9,079 nt of DNA from Gammaproteobacteria bacterium. GTDB taxonomy: Bacteria; Pseudomonadota; Gammaproteobacteria; Poriferisulfidales; Poriferisulfidaceae. Both the position numbers and the translations under genes were made by a program. The stretch spans positions 1 through 9,079 of the forward strand of contig RKRZ01000052.1 in assembly GCA_007571105.1 (NCBI GenBank). Direction: 5' to 3'. The notes beneath the pieces are model-generated. The model made no database searches, was not told where the DNA came from, and saw nothing but the letters and a program-made list of their open reading frames with translations. Below are positions 1 through 6,365 of this stretch, one piece after another. Each line of letters starts with the position of its first letter. The stretch's first letter is position 1.

Positions 1-1854
1 GACCCGGCTCGCGCCATCGTTCAGGGACTGAGCGAACTGGGCATTAGAAGCACTGAGGCCTTTCATCTGGCGCACGGCACCACTGTCGCCACCAACACCG
101 TGTTGGAAGGCACCGGAGCCCGCTGCGCCTACATCACCAATCGCAACTTTGCCGATGTGCTGCAACTGGGACGCCAGGCTCGTGCAGAACTCTACGAACT
201 CAACCCTTTGCCCGAATCTCCGCCGGTGCCGGAGAACCACTGTTTTGAGACCGGAGGCCGGTTGGCCGCAGATGGCTCTGTGCTGGAGCCGCTGACAGAG
301 GATGACTTGCAGGCGCTCTGCGAACAGGTTGCCGCTTCCGGTGTTGAAGCCGTTGCCATCAATCTGCTGTTCAGCTGGCGCGACGACACTTTCGAACGGC
401 GCATCGAGGCGGCATTGCCGGACTCCCTCTTTGTGTCCCGATCCTCGTCCGTTCTGCCGGAGATTCGGGAATACGAGCGCGGCATGGCAACCTGGCTCAA
501 CAGCTATGTCGGCCCGAAAGTTGGGAGTTACATCAAACAGTTGTGCGATACGTTCCCAAACGCCAGTCTGGATCTGATGCAAAGCCACGGCGGCACAATT
601 CCAGGACAGTTGGCCGCTTCCAATGCAGTACGTCTCTTGCTGTCCGGGCCGGCCGCCGGTCTCTCTGCCGCACACGCAATCGGACAGCAGGCCGGAATCT
701 CGCGCGTAATCAGTTTCGATATGGGAGGGACCTCCACTGATGTGGCGCTTATCGATGGATCGATCCGGTTGCATTCCGATGGAGAAATTGGCGGCTTTCC
801 GGTTGCGGCGCCCATGGTCGACATGCACACCATTGGCGCAGGAGGCGGCTCTCTGGCCTATCGGGATCAAGGCGGCCTGTTGCGGGTCGGCCCGCGATCT
901 GCAGGCAGCCGGCCCGGGCCTGCCTGTTATGGACGAGGCGGCGTCGACGCGACAGTCACGGACGCTCATGTCACCCTGGGTTGGATTCCTCCGCAAACTC
1001 GACTGGCTGCCAATCTGGAATTGGATGTCGCTGCAGCCCACAAGGCGGTGGACCGACTGGCTGATGTCCTGGGCATGAACCGTATGGATGCGGCACGCGG
1101 CATCGTGCGCGTGGCCAATGAAAACATGGCGCAAGCCTTGCGCGTCGTCTCCATCGAACAAGGCCACAACCCCCGAGACTTTGCGTTAATGGCTTTCGGA
1201 GGCGCAGGCGGTCTGCACCTGTGCGCCTTGGCGGAAGCATTGGAGATGACGCAAGCCATTGTGCCTGCCGCAGCCGGCGCCTTCTCCGCGTTAGGACTGC
1301 TGCTTGCTCCGCAAAGTCGGGAATTGACCCAATCCGTCACCCGCCTGTTGAGTGAACTCGACAATGACGCGCTCAACCAGCATTTCGCACAATTGCGCAC
1401 CCGCGCAACTGCCGAACTGGGGGTCTCCGAAGACATCCCCTGGCAAGAGCAGCGCAGCGTGGACTTGCGCTATGCCGGACAGTCCGCAAGCCTGCGTCTG
1501 CCCTGGACGTCCATTGCGCAAACCCAGGAAGCCTTTCACGCCCTGCACCGCGAACATTACGGCCACGATCTGGACGTGCCGATTGAACTGGTAACCCTGA
1601 ACTTGTCGCTAAGCGCACCGAAACCCTCCATTGAACTCCCGACCTGCCCCACCCGCGCGCCATGCGAACCGGAATACAGCACGCGTGCAGAAGGCCAGGA
1701 TGTCTCCGTCTATCGGCGCGACAAACTGGCACCAGAACAACAGGTCGATGGCCCGGCGATTGTGCTGGAAGATACCGCAACGACTCGAGTTTCCGCAGGT
1801 TGGTGCGCAAAACTGGACTTGTGTGCTAATATCCGGCTTGCACGCAGTCCCTGA
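1..1854 (+). CDS. Hydantoinase/oxoprolinase subunit A family protein, 5'-truncated
   Basis: This is the C-terminal 617 residues of an HyuA-type ATP-dependent amidohydrolase subunit (N-methylhydantoinase A, 5-oxoprolinase or acetone-carboxylase-beta-like). The frame is open from base 1, so the start lies outside the window; by comparison with the family (about 690 residues) roughly 50-70 N-terminal residues are missing. Visible motifs, counting from the first residue in the window, are HGTTVATNTV at 25-34, the ASKHA phosphate-binding loop SFDMGGTSTD at 238-247, a Gly-rich TIGAGGGS stretch, RPGPACYGRGG, and AFGGAGGLHLCALAEAL, with a C-terminal GPAIVLEDTATTRVSAGW block typical of the family end. 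Members cleave cyclic amides with ATP, usually together with a HyuB subunit. HyuB is not encoded downstream, so it would have to lie upstream or elsewhere. The substrate cannot be read from the sequence. The family call is very secure; the exact activity is open. Confidence 0.93.
   Translation, partial: DPARAIVQGLSELGIRSTEAFHLAHGTTVATNTVLEGTGARCAYITNRNFADVLQLGRQARAELYELNPLPESPPVPENHCFETGGRLAADGSVLEPLTEDDLQALCEQVAASGVEAVAINLLFSWRDDTFERRIEAALPDSLFVSRSSSVLPEIREYERGMATWLNSYVGPKVGSYIKQLCDTFPNASLDLMQSHGGTIPGQLAASNAVRLLLSGPAAGLSAAHAIGQQAGISRVISFDMGGTSTDVALIDGSIRLHSDGEIGGFPVAAPMVDMHTIGAGGGSLAYRDQGGLLRVGPRSAGSRPGPACYGRGGVDATVTDAHVTLGWIPPQTRLAANLELDVAAAHKAVDRLADVLGMNRMDAARGIVRVANENMAQALRVVSIEQGHNPRDFALMAFGGAGGLHLCALAEALEMTQAIVPAAAGAFSALGLLLAPQSRELTQSVTRLLSELDNDALNQHFAQLRTRATAELGVSEDIPWQEQRSVDLRYAGQSASLRLPWTSIAQTQEAFHALHREHYGHDLDVPIELVTLNLSLSAPKPSIELPTCPTRAPCEPEYSTRAEGQDVSVYRRDKLAPEQQVDGPAIVLEDTATTRVSAGWCAKLDLCANIRLARSP
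1824..1832 (+). promoter_or_regulatory. Candidate extended -10 promoter for the desaturase gene
   Basis: TGCTAATAT, an extended -10 (TGn plus TAATAT), lies inside the last codons of the hyuA-family gene, about 68 bp before the desaturase ATG. The sequence 17 bp upstream (TGCGCA) matches the -35 consensus poorly. It would let the desaturase be transcribed independently of the upstream gene. This is a motif match only. Confidence 0.35.
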
Positions 1855-1873
1855 AGCCTGCGCTTTTCTGCTC

Positions 1874-1890
1874 TTCTCGCTTGAGAAAGA
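1874..1890 (+). promoter_or_regulatory. Desaturase ribosome-binding site within a small hairpin
   Basis: GAGAAAGA at 1883-1890, nine bases before the ATG at 1900, is the best Shine-Dalgarno-like sequence for the desaturase. The preceding TTCTC (1874-1878) pairs with GAGAA (1883-1887) across a 4-base loop, so a 5-bp hairpin could partly cover the site. The stem is short, so any regulatory effect is speculative. Confidence 0.3.
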
Positions 1891-1899
1891 CCCTGCAAT

Positions 1900-3096
1900 A
1901 TGATTGATCCGCTTACTCTTTGGCACGGCCTGTTCCTATTGCCGATCTGGGCTTGCCTGTTGCTGTGCCTGTGCCTGACCCACGCCACCATTGTTTGCGT
2001 CACCCTGTACCTGCATCGGGATCAGGCCCACTGCGGCCTGCAACTCAGCGAACCGGTGCGCCATCTGTGCCGGTTCTGGCTGTGGCTCACCACCGGCATG
2101 GTGACTCAAGAATGGGTTGCGGTCCACCGCAAACACCACGCAACTTGTGAGACAGAAGATGACCCGCACAGCCCGGCCATCCATGGCATCCGCGCAGTGC
2201 TTTGGGACGGAGTCTCCCTCTACCGAAAAGAGGCCTGCAACCGCGAAACCCTGGAGCGCTATGGGCAAGGCACTCCGAACGACTTCCTGGAGCATCACTT
2301 ATACAAATACCACGTGCTCGGCGTGGTCCTGCTGCTGTTTACGAAACTGATTCTGTTCGGGCTGCCCGGTCTGGCCTTGTGGGCCATCCAGATGCTGTGG
2401 ATTCCCTTCTTCGCTGCCGGCGTCATCAATGGATTGGGGCACTGGTTTGGCTATCGCAACTTCGCCACCCGCGACATTTCCACCAACATCAGCAATGTGG
2501 GAATTCTGATCGGCGGCGAGGAGATGCACAACAATCACCATGCGTATCCATTTTCAGCCCGTTTCTCGATGCGCTGGTGGGAATTCGACGTGGGCTGGAT
2601 GTATATTCGCCTGTTGCGCGCCCTTGGCCTGGCCACCGTCAATCGCCAGGCACCGCGCTTGCGAATGTGCCGCGACAAGACCCAGATCGATTACGACACC
2701 ATCCGCGCCTTGATCAACAGCCGCATCATTGTCATGGGCCAATACGCACGCTCCGTGCTCCTCCCCACCCTGCGTCAGGAAATTCGGCGGGCGCGAGGGT
2801 CGGCCGGGCGTGAGCAACTTGCACGATTGCGCAAACTGTTGCCAACACTGGAACATCGCATGACGACGCGCGAGCACGAGCAATTGCAGCGTCTGCTTCC
2901 CCAATACCCGCAGTTGCAGGAAATCCTGCAATACCAGCGCCGCCTGCAGGAAATTTTTCAGGCCCGCCACGAAGGCTACCGCCTGATGCGCGAGCGCCTG
3001 AATCAGTGGCGCTTCAACGCCGAACAGACCGGCATTGAAACCTTGCAAAAATTTGCCCGGCAATTATGCTACTATTCTTTGCGCCCAACCGCATGA
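1900..3096 (+). CDS. Membrane fatty-acid (acyl-CoA type) desaturase with C-terminal helical extension
   Basis: This is a 398-residue integral membrane di-iron desaturase that would introduce a double bond into a saturated acyl chain, probably at delta-9. The three histidine boxes are clear: HRDQAH at 39-44, HRKHH at 76-80 and HNNHH at 210-214, with an extra conserved-type GHWFGY at 180-184. Hydrophobic segments at about 10-37, 55-68, 138-160 and 161-180 fit two pairs of membrane helices placing the His boxes on the cytoplasmic side. The catalytic domain ends near residue 245. It is followed by about 150 charged, Gln/Arg/Leu-rich residues, predicted helical, which include a 10-residue repeat (see the repeat entry). 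Similar long desaturases are known in beta- and gammaproteobacteria. The ATG at 1900 has a GAGAAAGA site nine bases upstream. The family is certain; regiospecificity and the role of the tail are inferred. Confidence 0.93.
   Translation: MIDPLTLWHGLFLLPIWACLLLCLCLTHATIVCVTLYLHRDQAHCGLQLSEPVRHLCRFWLWLTTGMVTQEWVAVHRKHHATCETEDDPHSPAIHGIRAVLWDGVSLYRKEACNRETLERYGQGTPNDFLEHHLYKYHVLGVVLLLFTKLILFGLPGLALWAIQMLWIPFFAAGVINGLGHWFGYRNFATRDISTNISNVGILIGGEEMHNNHHAYPFSARFSMRWWEFDVGWMYIRLLRALGLATVNRQAPRLRMCRDKTQIDYDTIRALINSRIIVMGQYARSVLLPTLRQEIRRARGSAGREQLARLRKLLPTLEHRMTTREHEQLQRLLPQYPQLQEILQYQRRLQEIFQARHEGYRLMRERLNQWRFNAEQTGIETLQKFARQLCYYSLRPTA
2884..2973 (+). repeat. Three 30-bp (10-residue) units in the desaturase C-terminus
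   Basis: Codons 329-358 of the desaturase read as three consecutive 10-residue units, LQRLLPQYPQ, LQEILQYQRR and LQEIFQARHE. At the DNA level TGCAGGAAAT recurs exactly 30 bp apart (2915-2924 and 2945-2954). The period is neither a heptad nor a hendecad, so this is a helical repeat rather than a canonical coiled coil. It may derive from local duplication. Confidence 0.6.
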
Positions 3097-3107
3097 AGTC
3101 TTACAAT
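3079..3107 (+). promoter_or_regulatory. Candidate promoter for the lipoprotein gene
   Basis: TTGCGC (3079-3084) and TACAAT (3102-3107) are separated by 17 bp, inside and just after the desaturase 3' end. The -10 matches 5 of 6 consensus bases; the -35 matches only TTG. The predicted transcript would start about 45 bases before the lipoprotein ATG. Motif evidence only. Confidence 0.35.
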
Positions 3108-3157
3108 AACCGTATTCGCTTCTCGATTCACCCCACCTTGGATTGACCCCCACTGCT

Positions 3158-3472
3158 ATGAAAAAACATACTTGGCTGCTGCTGGCTTTCTCACTCACGC
3201 TGACTGGTTGCGAAACCATGGATGCCATGACTTCCTGGATGTCCGATGATGAGGAAGAGGCTGAAGCAGCGGTTGAAACACAAGAACAAGAGCAATACGT
3301 CACCCTCAATGTCCAAAACCGCTGGGGGTTCCGAATCAAGGAGCCGATGGGAGCCCGCACCACGGGCGGCAGTTGCGCGGTCTGGACGGATACCGAAAAA
3401 GACTATAAGGGCAGTTGCTGCTGGAACGAACGCAGCGAGTGCTCCTGCCCCTGTCCAGAGCGAGAAGAATAG
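3158..3472 (+). CDS. Small acidic, cysteine-rich outer-membrane-type lipoprotein of unknown function
   Basis: The 104-residue product starts with a classic lipoprotein signal peptide: KK at 2-3, a hydrophobic core at about 6-14 and the lipobox LTGC at 15-18, so cleavage before C18 and lipidation are expected. The +2 residue is Glu, not Asp, which favours sorting to the outer membrane. The mature part has a very acidic linker (SDDEEEAEAA, 29-38, then a Glu/Gln-rich run to about 46). A short domain follows with six further cysteines at 73, 87, 88, 95, 97 and 99, ending in CSCPCPEREE. I chose the ATG at 3158 over an in-frame TTG at 3143 because it puts the KK directly at the N-terminus. No strong Shine-Dalgarno is visible. 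I do not recognise a family. The clustered cysteines could form disulfides in the periplasm or bind metal. It runs towards rpmG with a 48-bp gap. Confidence 0.8.
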   Translation: MKKHTWLLLAFSLTLTGCETMDAMTSWMSDDEEEAEAAVETQEQEQYVTLNVQNRWGFRIKEPMGARTTGGSCAVWTDTEKDYKGSCCWNERSECSCPCPEREE

Positions 3473-3494
3473 ATCAGCGTCTTGAAGCCGAATA

Positions 3495-3516
3495 GCGCGG
3501 CAGGAAAGGCCCGCGC
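3495..3516. terminator. Possible weak hairpin between convergent lipoprotein and rpmG genes
   Basis: GCGCGG (3495-3500) can pair with CCGCGC (3511-3516) across a 10-base loop in the 48-bp gap between two convergent genes. Its position suits a bidirectional terminator, but neither strand carries a good run of T after the stem, so it is a weak candidate. Confidence 0.3.
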
Positions 3517-3520
3517 CGAC

Positions 3521-3688
3521 TTACTTGATTTTGGCTTCTTTGTAGATCACGTGCCGGCGCACAACCGGATCGAATTTGCGAATTTCCAGCTTTTCCGTGC
3601 TGGCGCGCTTGTTCTTGGTGGTGGTGTAATAGTGCCCGGTGTCTGCACTTGAAACCAACTTGATTTTTTCCCGGACCTGCTTCGCCAT
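3521..3688 (-). CDS. rpmG: 50S ribosomal protein L33
   Basis: This 55-residue protein reads MAKQVREKIKLVSSADTG at the N-terminus and ends VVRRHVIYKEAKIK, matching bacterial L33 in length and along its whole sequence. It is a small component of the large ribosomal subunit near the E site. It has no CxxC pairs, so it is the zinc-independent form. The ATG at 3688 overlaps the rpmB stop by one base (TGATG), and a GGGGAG site lies eight bases upstream within rpmB, so the two genes should be translationally coupled. The order rpmB-rpmG is the usual bacterial one. It was too short for long-ORF lists but is unambiguous. Confidence 0.97.
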   Translation of the reverse strand: MAKQVREKIKLVSSADTGHYYTTTKNKRASTEKLEIRKFDPVVRRHVIYKEAKIK

Positions 3689-3924
3689 CAGACTTTCTCC
3701 CCACGCTGGCGCATCTCGGCCAGCACAACCTCAATGCCTTTCTTGTCAATGATCCGCATGCCGTGGCGGGACACCCGCAGGCGGACCCAGCGATTCTCGC
3801 TCTCTACCCAGAAGCGCTGCATGTGCAAATTGGGCAGAAAACGCCGGCGCGTCTTGTTATGCGCGTGCGAAACATTGTTGCCTGACATCGGACGCTTGCC
3901 GGTGACCTGACAAATTCGGGACAT
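3688..3924 (-). CDS. rpmB: 50S ribosomal protein L28
   Basis: This 78-residue protein begins MSRICQVTGKRPMSGNNVSH and contains RRRFLPNLH and RFWVESENRWVRLRVS, the core signature of L28, with an IDKKGIEVVLAEMR tail. The length matches the family. It belongs to the large ribosomal subunit and is encoded with L33. There is a single Cys and no zinc-binding CxxC pairs. The ATG at 3924 is preceded by GGAAA with 6-base spacing. Transcription probably starts from the extended -10 at 3955-3963, whose GC-rich discriminator fits growth-rate or stringent control, as is common for ribosomal protein genes. The RFWVESENRWVRLRVS segment resembles betaproteobacterial L28, while L33 looks more gammaproteobacterial, so the lineage remains uncertain. 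Confidence 0.97.
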   Translation of the reverse strand: MSRICQVTGKRPMSGNNVSHAHNKTRRRFLPNLHMQRFWVESENRWVRLRVSRHGMRIIDKKGIEVVLAEMRQRGEKV

Positions 3925-3954
3925 CGTAGATTTCCGTGTTAATGGGAAGGGCGC

Positions 3955-3963
3955 ATTTTAACA
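3955..3963 (-). promoter_or_regulatory. Extended -10 promoter element for rpmB-rpmG
   Basis: On the - strand this reads TGTTAAAAT, an extended -10 (TGn plus TAAAAT, 5 of 6 consensus), immediately followed by GCGCCC. No -35 match is found at 16-18 bp spacing, which is acceptable for the extended -10 class. The start site would lie about 25 bases before the rpmB ATG. The GC-rich discriminator is typical of promoters repressed by ppGpp/DksA. Confidence 0.55.
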
Positions 3964-3992
3964 AAAGTCAAAGTGTGCTCTGCAGCATTGAA

Positions 3993-3998
3993 TAAAAT
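3993..3998 (+). promoter_or_regulatory. Candidate -10 element for tsaD
   Basis: TAAAAT followed by GCGCGC lies 39 bp before the tsaD ATG. No convincing -35 and no TG extension are present, so this rests mainly on the hexamer, its position, and its mirror relation to the rpmB element. The predicted leader is about 33 bases and carries no clear Shine-Dalgarno. Confidence 0.4.
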
Positions 3999-4037
3999 GC
4001 GCGCTCACCGCAGTGATCTGCACCACGCTCACTGATC

Positions 4038-5063
4038 ATGTCCCTCGTCCTCGGCATTGAAAGTTCCTGCGATGAAACCGGAGTTGCTCTCTGGGACAAA
4101 CATCAGGGGTTGATTGCCCACCGTCTCTACAGCCAGGTGAAAACTCACCAGCGCTATGGCGGTGTCGTGCCCGAACTGGCCTCTCGAGATCATATCCAGC
4201 GGCTTCCTCGGCTGTGCCAGGACGCTTTGGATGAAGCGGACTGTTCTGCCGAAAATCTGGACGCGATTGCCTATACGGCCGGCCCCGGCCTGATCGGTGC
4301 GCTGATGGTCGGGGCGTCCTTCGCTTGCGCACTCGCCTACACCCTGAAGCGCCCGGCGCTTCCCATCCATCACATGGAAGCCCATCTTCTGGCGCCATTG
4401 ATGGAGAACCCTGAACTCAAGCCGCCTTTCGTCGCCCTGCTCGTCTCAGGAGGACACAGCCTGTTGGTGCGGGTCGAGGCCATCGGGAAATATCACATCT
4501 TGGGCCAAAGTCTTGATGACGCCGTCGGCGAAGCCTTCGACAAAACCGCGCGCTTATTGAACCTGCCTTATCCCGGGGGCCCCGCGCTCGCGCAACTGGC
4601 CGAGCAGGGAGACCCCAAACGCTTTGAATTTCCGCGCCCCCTGTTGGACCGCGCCGATTGCGACATGAGTTTCAGCGGACTGAAAACCCACGTGCGCCGC
4701 GTCATTGAGACGAATCCTGGAGAATCGCACGCCCCCGACATCGCCGCCGGATTCCAGGAGGCTGTCGTCGATGTTCTGGTCAGCAAGGCGCAACAGGCCT
4801 TGCGGAAAACCGAATTGCAAGACCTGGTGGTTTCCGGAGGGGTCGGCGCCAATCGACGCCTGCGCACGCGCCTGAATCAAACGCTCCAACAGAATGGGCA
4901 GCGCGCCTTTTGGCCGGCGCCGGAATACTGCACCGACAATGGCGCAATGATTGCCTACGCAGGGTTTGTGCGTCTGGGAGATGCTCCTGCGAATGGCCGG
5001 CCCGTCATTCAAAGCCGAGCCCGTTGGCCTTTGTCGGAACTCAAGCCCCCCGGCTCCACTTGA
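4038..5063 (+). CDS. tsaD: tRNA N6-adenosine threonylcarbamoyltransferase TsaD
   Basis: TsaD transfers the threonylcarbamoyl group from threonylcarbamoyl-AMP to A37 of tRNAs reading ANN codons, working in the cytoplasm with TsaB and TsaE. The 341-residue protein has the expected length and ASKHA fold motifs: VLGIESSCDETGVA at 4-17, the iron/zinc-binding HHMEAH at 111-116 (ligands H112 and H116), LLVSGGHS at 134-141, GEAFDKTARLL at 164-174, FSGLKT at 211-216, VVSGGVGANRRLR at 263-275 and CTDNGAMIAYAG at 297-308, with D299 as the third metal ligand. The ATG at 4038 gives the standard N-terminus, although no Shine-Dalgarno is evident. It is divergent from rpmB-rpmG, and its last 23 bp overlap the 3' end of the convergent redoxin gene, leaving no room for a terminator between them. 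Confidence 0.98.
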   Translation: MSLVLGIESSCDETGVALWDKHQGLIAHRLYSQVKTHQRYGGVVPELASRDHIQRLPRLCQDALDEADCSAENLDAIAYTAGPGLIGALMVGASFACALAYTLKRPALPIHHMEAHLLAPLMENPELKPPFVALLVSGGHSLLVRVEAIGKYHILGQSLDDAVGEAFDKTARLLNLPYPGGPALAQLAEQGDPKRFEFPRPLLDRADCDMSFSGLKTHVRRVIETNPGESHAPDIAAGFQEAVVDVLVSKAQQALRKTELQDLVVSGGVGANRRLRTRLNQTLQQNGQRAFWPAPEYCTDNGAMIAYAGFVRLGDAPANGRPVIQSRARWPLSELKPPGST

Positions 5064-5598
5064 TCGAACAGCCCATGGACGGCGTCTGCTGCTCCGGACC
5101 TTTCCCGGTTTGGGCAATCCCCACCATCGCATCAAACAATTCGCGCGGCGCGTCCGGCACCGCCTCCATGCCGCTGGAATCCAGGCGGCCTCGATACTGA
5201 AGTTCCAGCGTCGCGTTGTAGCCAAAGAAATCCGGCGTGCACACTGCCCCGTAAGCCCGCGCGATTTCCTGAGTCTGATCCCATAGATAAGGAAACGAGA
5301 AATTTTTCCGCTGCGCGACCGCCATCATGTTGTCAAAAGAGTCTTCCGCATACTCGCTGGGGTCATTCGACATGATGGCCACCGAATTGACACCGTGCTC
5401 CTGCAACTCCGCGCAATCCCGAACAATGCGATCCAAGACGGCCTTGACGTACGGACAATGGTTGCAGATAAACATCACCAGGACGCCGGCCTCTCCCTGA
5501 CAATCCTGCAATGACCAAGTGCGTCCGTCCACGCCCTGCAAAGAAAAATCAATCGCCGCGCGGCCAAATTCGCAGACCGGCGTATGCTTGAGGCTCAT
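5041..5598 (-). CDS. Thioredoxin-fold redoxin (PRX-like/AhpC-TSA type) protein
   Basis: This 185-residue protein has a thioredoxin fold of the peroxiredoxin-like type. After an N-terminal segment with the pattern DFSLQGVDGRTWSL (17-30), a beta strand VLVMFICNHCPYVKAV carries the active-site CNHC at 45-48; the family keeps FICNHCPYV nearly invariant. A later VCTPDFFGYN segment supplies the cis-proline loop. There is no signal peptide, so it is cytoplasmic. It is likely a thiol oxidoreductase or peroxidase; the physiological substrate is unknown. The ATG at 5598 overlaps the aldolase stop (ATGA) and follows a GAGAAA site. The open frame continues upstream to about 5775, but that part lies antisense-free inside the aldolase gene in another frame and has no family similarity. 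The 3' end overlaps tsaD by 23 bp tail to tail. Confidence 0.9.
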   Translation of the reverse strand: MSLKHTPVCEFGRAAIDFSLQGVDGRTWSLQDCQGEAGVLVMFICNHCPYVKAVLDRIVRDCAELQEHGVNSVAIMSNDPSEYAEDSFDNMMAVAQRKNFSFPYLWDQTQEIARAYGAVCTPDFFGYNATLELQYRGRLDSSGMEAVPDAPRELFDAMVGIAQTGKGPEQQTPSMGCSIKWSRGA

Positions 5599-6365
5599 TG
5601 CCGAAATTTCTCGAGCGCCTGGGTCGCAGCACTCGACAGGAACACGGCATCCACTCCCAATCCCAGCAGGCTGAAACCCTGCTCCCGATAACGCCGCACG
5701 GCATCCGACTGCAATCCGAAAATTCCCGGAATCTTGCCTGCCTCGCGGCAAACTTCCAGCACTTCGGCAATGCATTCCTGCACCTTGGGATCTGCGACCT
5801 GACCGGGAATACCCATGCTCATGGACAGATCATAAGGACCAATAAACAGCGCATCCACCCCGCCGACCGCCGCCAGTTCCCGCACATTTGCAACCGCGTC
5901 GATGTGCTCGATCTGAATCACCGTCAGCAGCGACTCATTTGCATGCTCCAGATAGTCCGCGAAGCGCGCTCCATAACGCTGCGCCCGCGCCACCCCCACG
6001 CCCCGTTCTCCCAAAGGCGGATATTTCGCGTAATTCACGACCTGCTGCGCTTGCTCGACGGTGTTGACTTGCGGCGCGATGATGCCGGACGCGCCAATAT
6101 CCAGCATCTTCCCGATCCAGGACTCCTCATGCACCGGAATGCGCACTAGGCAAGGCATCTGATTGCCCACCGCCTGAATCAAGGCTTCCACGGCAAGCGG
6201 GCCGTAGGCGCCATGCTCGGCATCCACGAACAGCCAGTCAAATCCTGCATCCGCCATAATTTCCGCAACTTGCGGGCTGTTCAGACTGACGATTGCGCCC
6301 ACCAGGCTCTCGCCGGCGCACACGCGTTTGCGAAAATTGTTTTCAAACACTAACGCTCCGCTCAT
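5595..6365 (-). CDS. HpcH/HpaI family 2-keto-acid aldolase
   Basis: This 256-residue class II aldolase resembles 4-hydroxy-2-oxoheptanedioate aldolase (HpaI) and 2-dehydro-3-deoxyglucarate aldolase. These enzymes reversibly cleave 2-oxo-4-hydroxy acids into pyruvate and an aldehyde using a divalent metal. Visible landmarks are DWLFVDAEHG with the catalytic-type H51, LVRIP with R75, GIIAPQVNT at 94-102, the GERGVGVARAQRYG block at about 119-132, QIEH with metal ligand E153, and IGPYDLSMSMG with metal ligand D179. The length is normal. The ATG at 6365 overlaps the rpiA stop (ATGA), and a perfect GGAGG lies seven bases upstream inside rpiA. It sits between rpiA and a redoxin gene rather than among aromatic or sugar-acid catabolism genes, so the substrate cannot be inferred from context. 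Family secure, substrate unknown. Confidence 0.93.
   Translation of the reverse strand: MSGALVFENNFRKRVCAGESLVGAIVSLNSPQVAEIMADAGFDWLFVDAEHGAYGPLAVEALIQAVGNQMPCLVRIPVHEESWIGKMLDIGASGIIAPQVNTVEQAQQVVNYAKYPPLGERGVGVARAQRYGARFADYLEHANESLLTVIQIEHIDAVANVRELAAVGGVDALFIGPYDLSMSMGIPGQVADPKVQECIAEVLEVCREAGKIPGIFGLQSDAVRRYREQGFSLLGLGVDAVFLSSAATQALEKFRQ

Larger units (their letters stand above)
3951..4002. repeat. 10-bp perfect inverted repeat spanning two back-to-back -10 elements
   Basis: GCGCATTTTA (3951-3960) and TAAAATGCGC (3993-4002) are exact reverse complements separated by 32 bp. Each arm holds a TAAAAT -10-like hexamer followed by a GCGC discriminator, one facing rpmB and one facing tsaD. The symmetry does not extend beyond ten bases on either side. 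Confidence 0.75.

Noticed and set aside
1373..1810. A 145-codon - strand frame inside the hyuA-family gene
   Set aside because: It is a shadow of the conserved + strand coding sequence; its Arg/Pro/Ala-rich translation is typical of antisense reading of GC-rich genes.
3143..3157. TTG start giving five extra residues on the lipoprotein
   Set aside because: The ATG at 3158 gives a standard MKK signal-peptide start; the extra MTPTA would weaken it.
3966..3971. TTGACT on the - strand as a -35 box for rpmB
   Set aside because: It lies only five bases from the TAAAAT hexamer and no suitable -10 occurs 16-18 bp after it.
4554..5225. A 223-codon open frame on the - strand, antisense to tsaD and overlapping the redoxin gene
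   Set aside because: It is antisense to strongly conserved tsaD codons and its translation has no family-like motifs; high-GC codon bias in the real genes keeps the shadow frame open.
5599..5775. N-terminal extension of the redoxin frame upstream of its ATG at 5598
   Set aside because: The extension lies within the aldolase gene in another frame and its translation has no redoxin similarity; the ATGA overlap and GAGAAA site support the start at 5598.
5598..6149. A 183-codon + strand frame opposite the aldolase gene
   Set aside because: It covers the conserved aldolase codons, has no recognisable domain and no credible ribosome-binding site.
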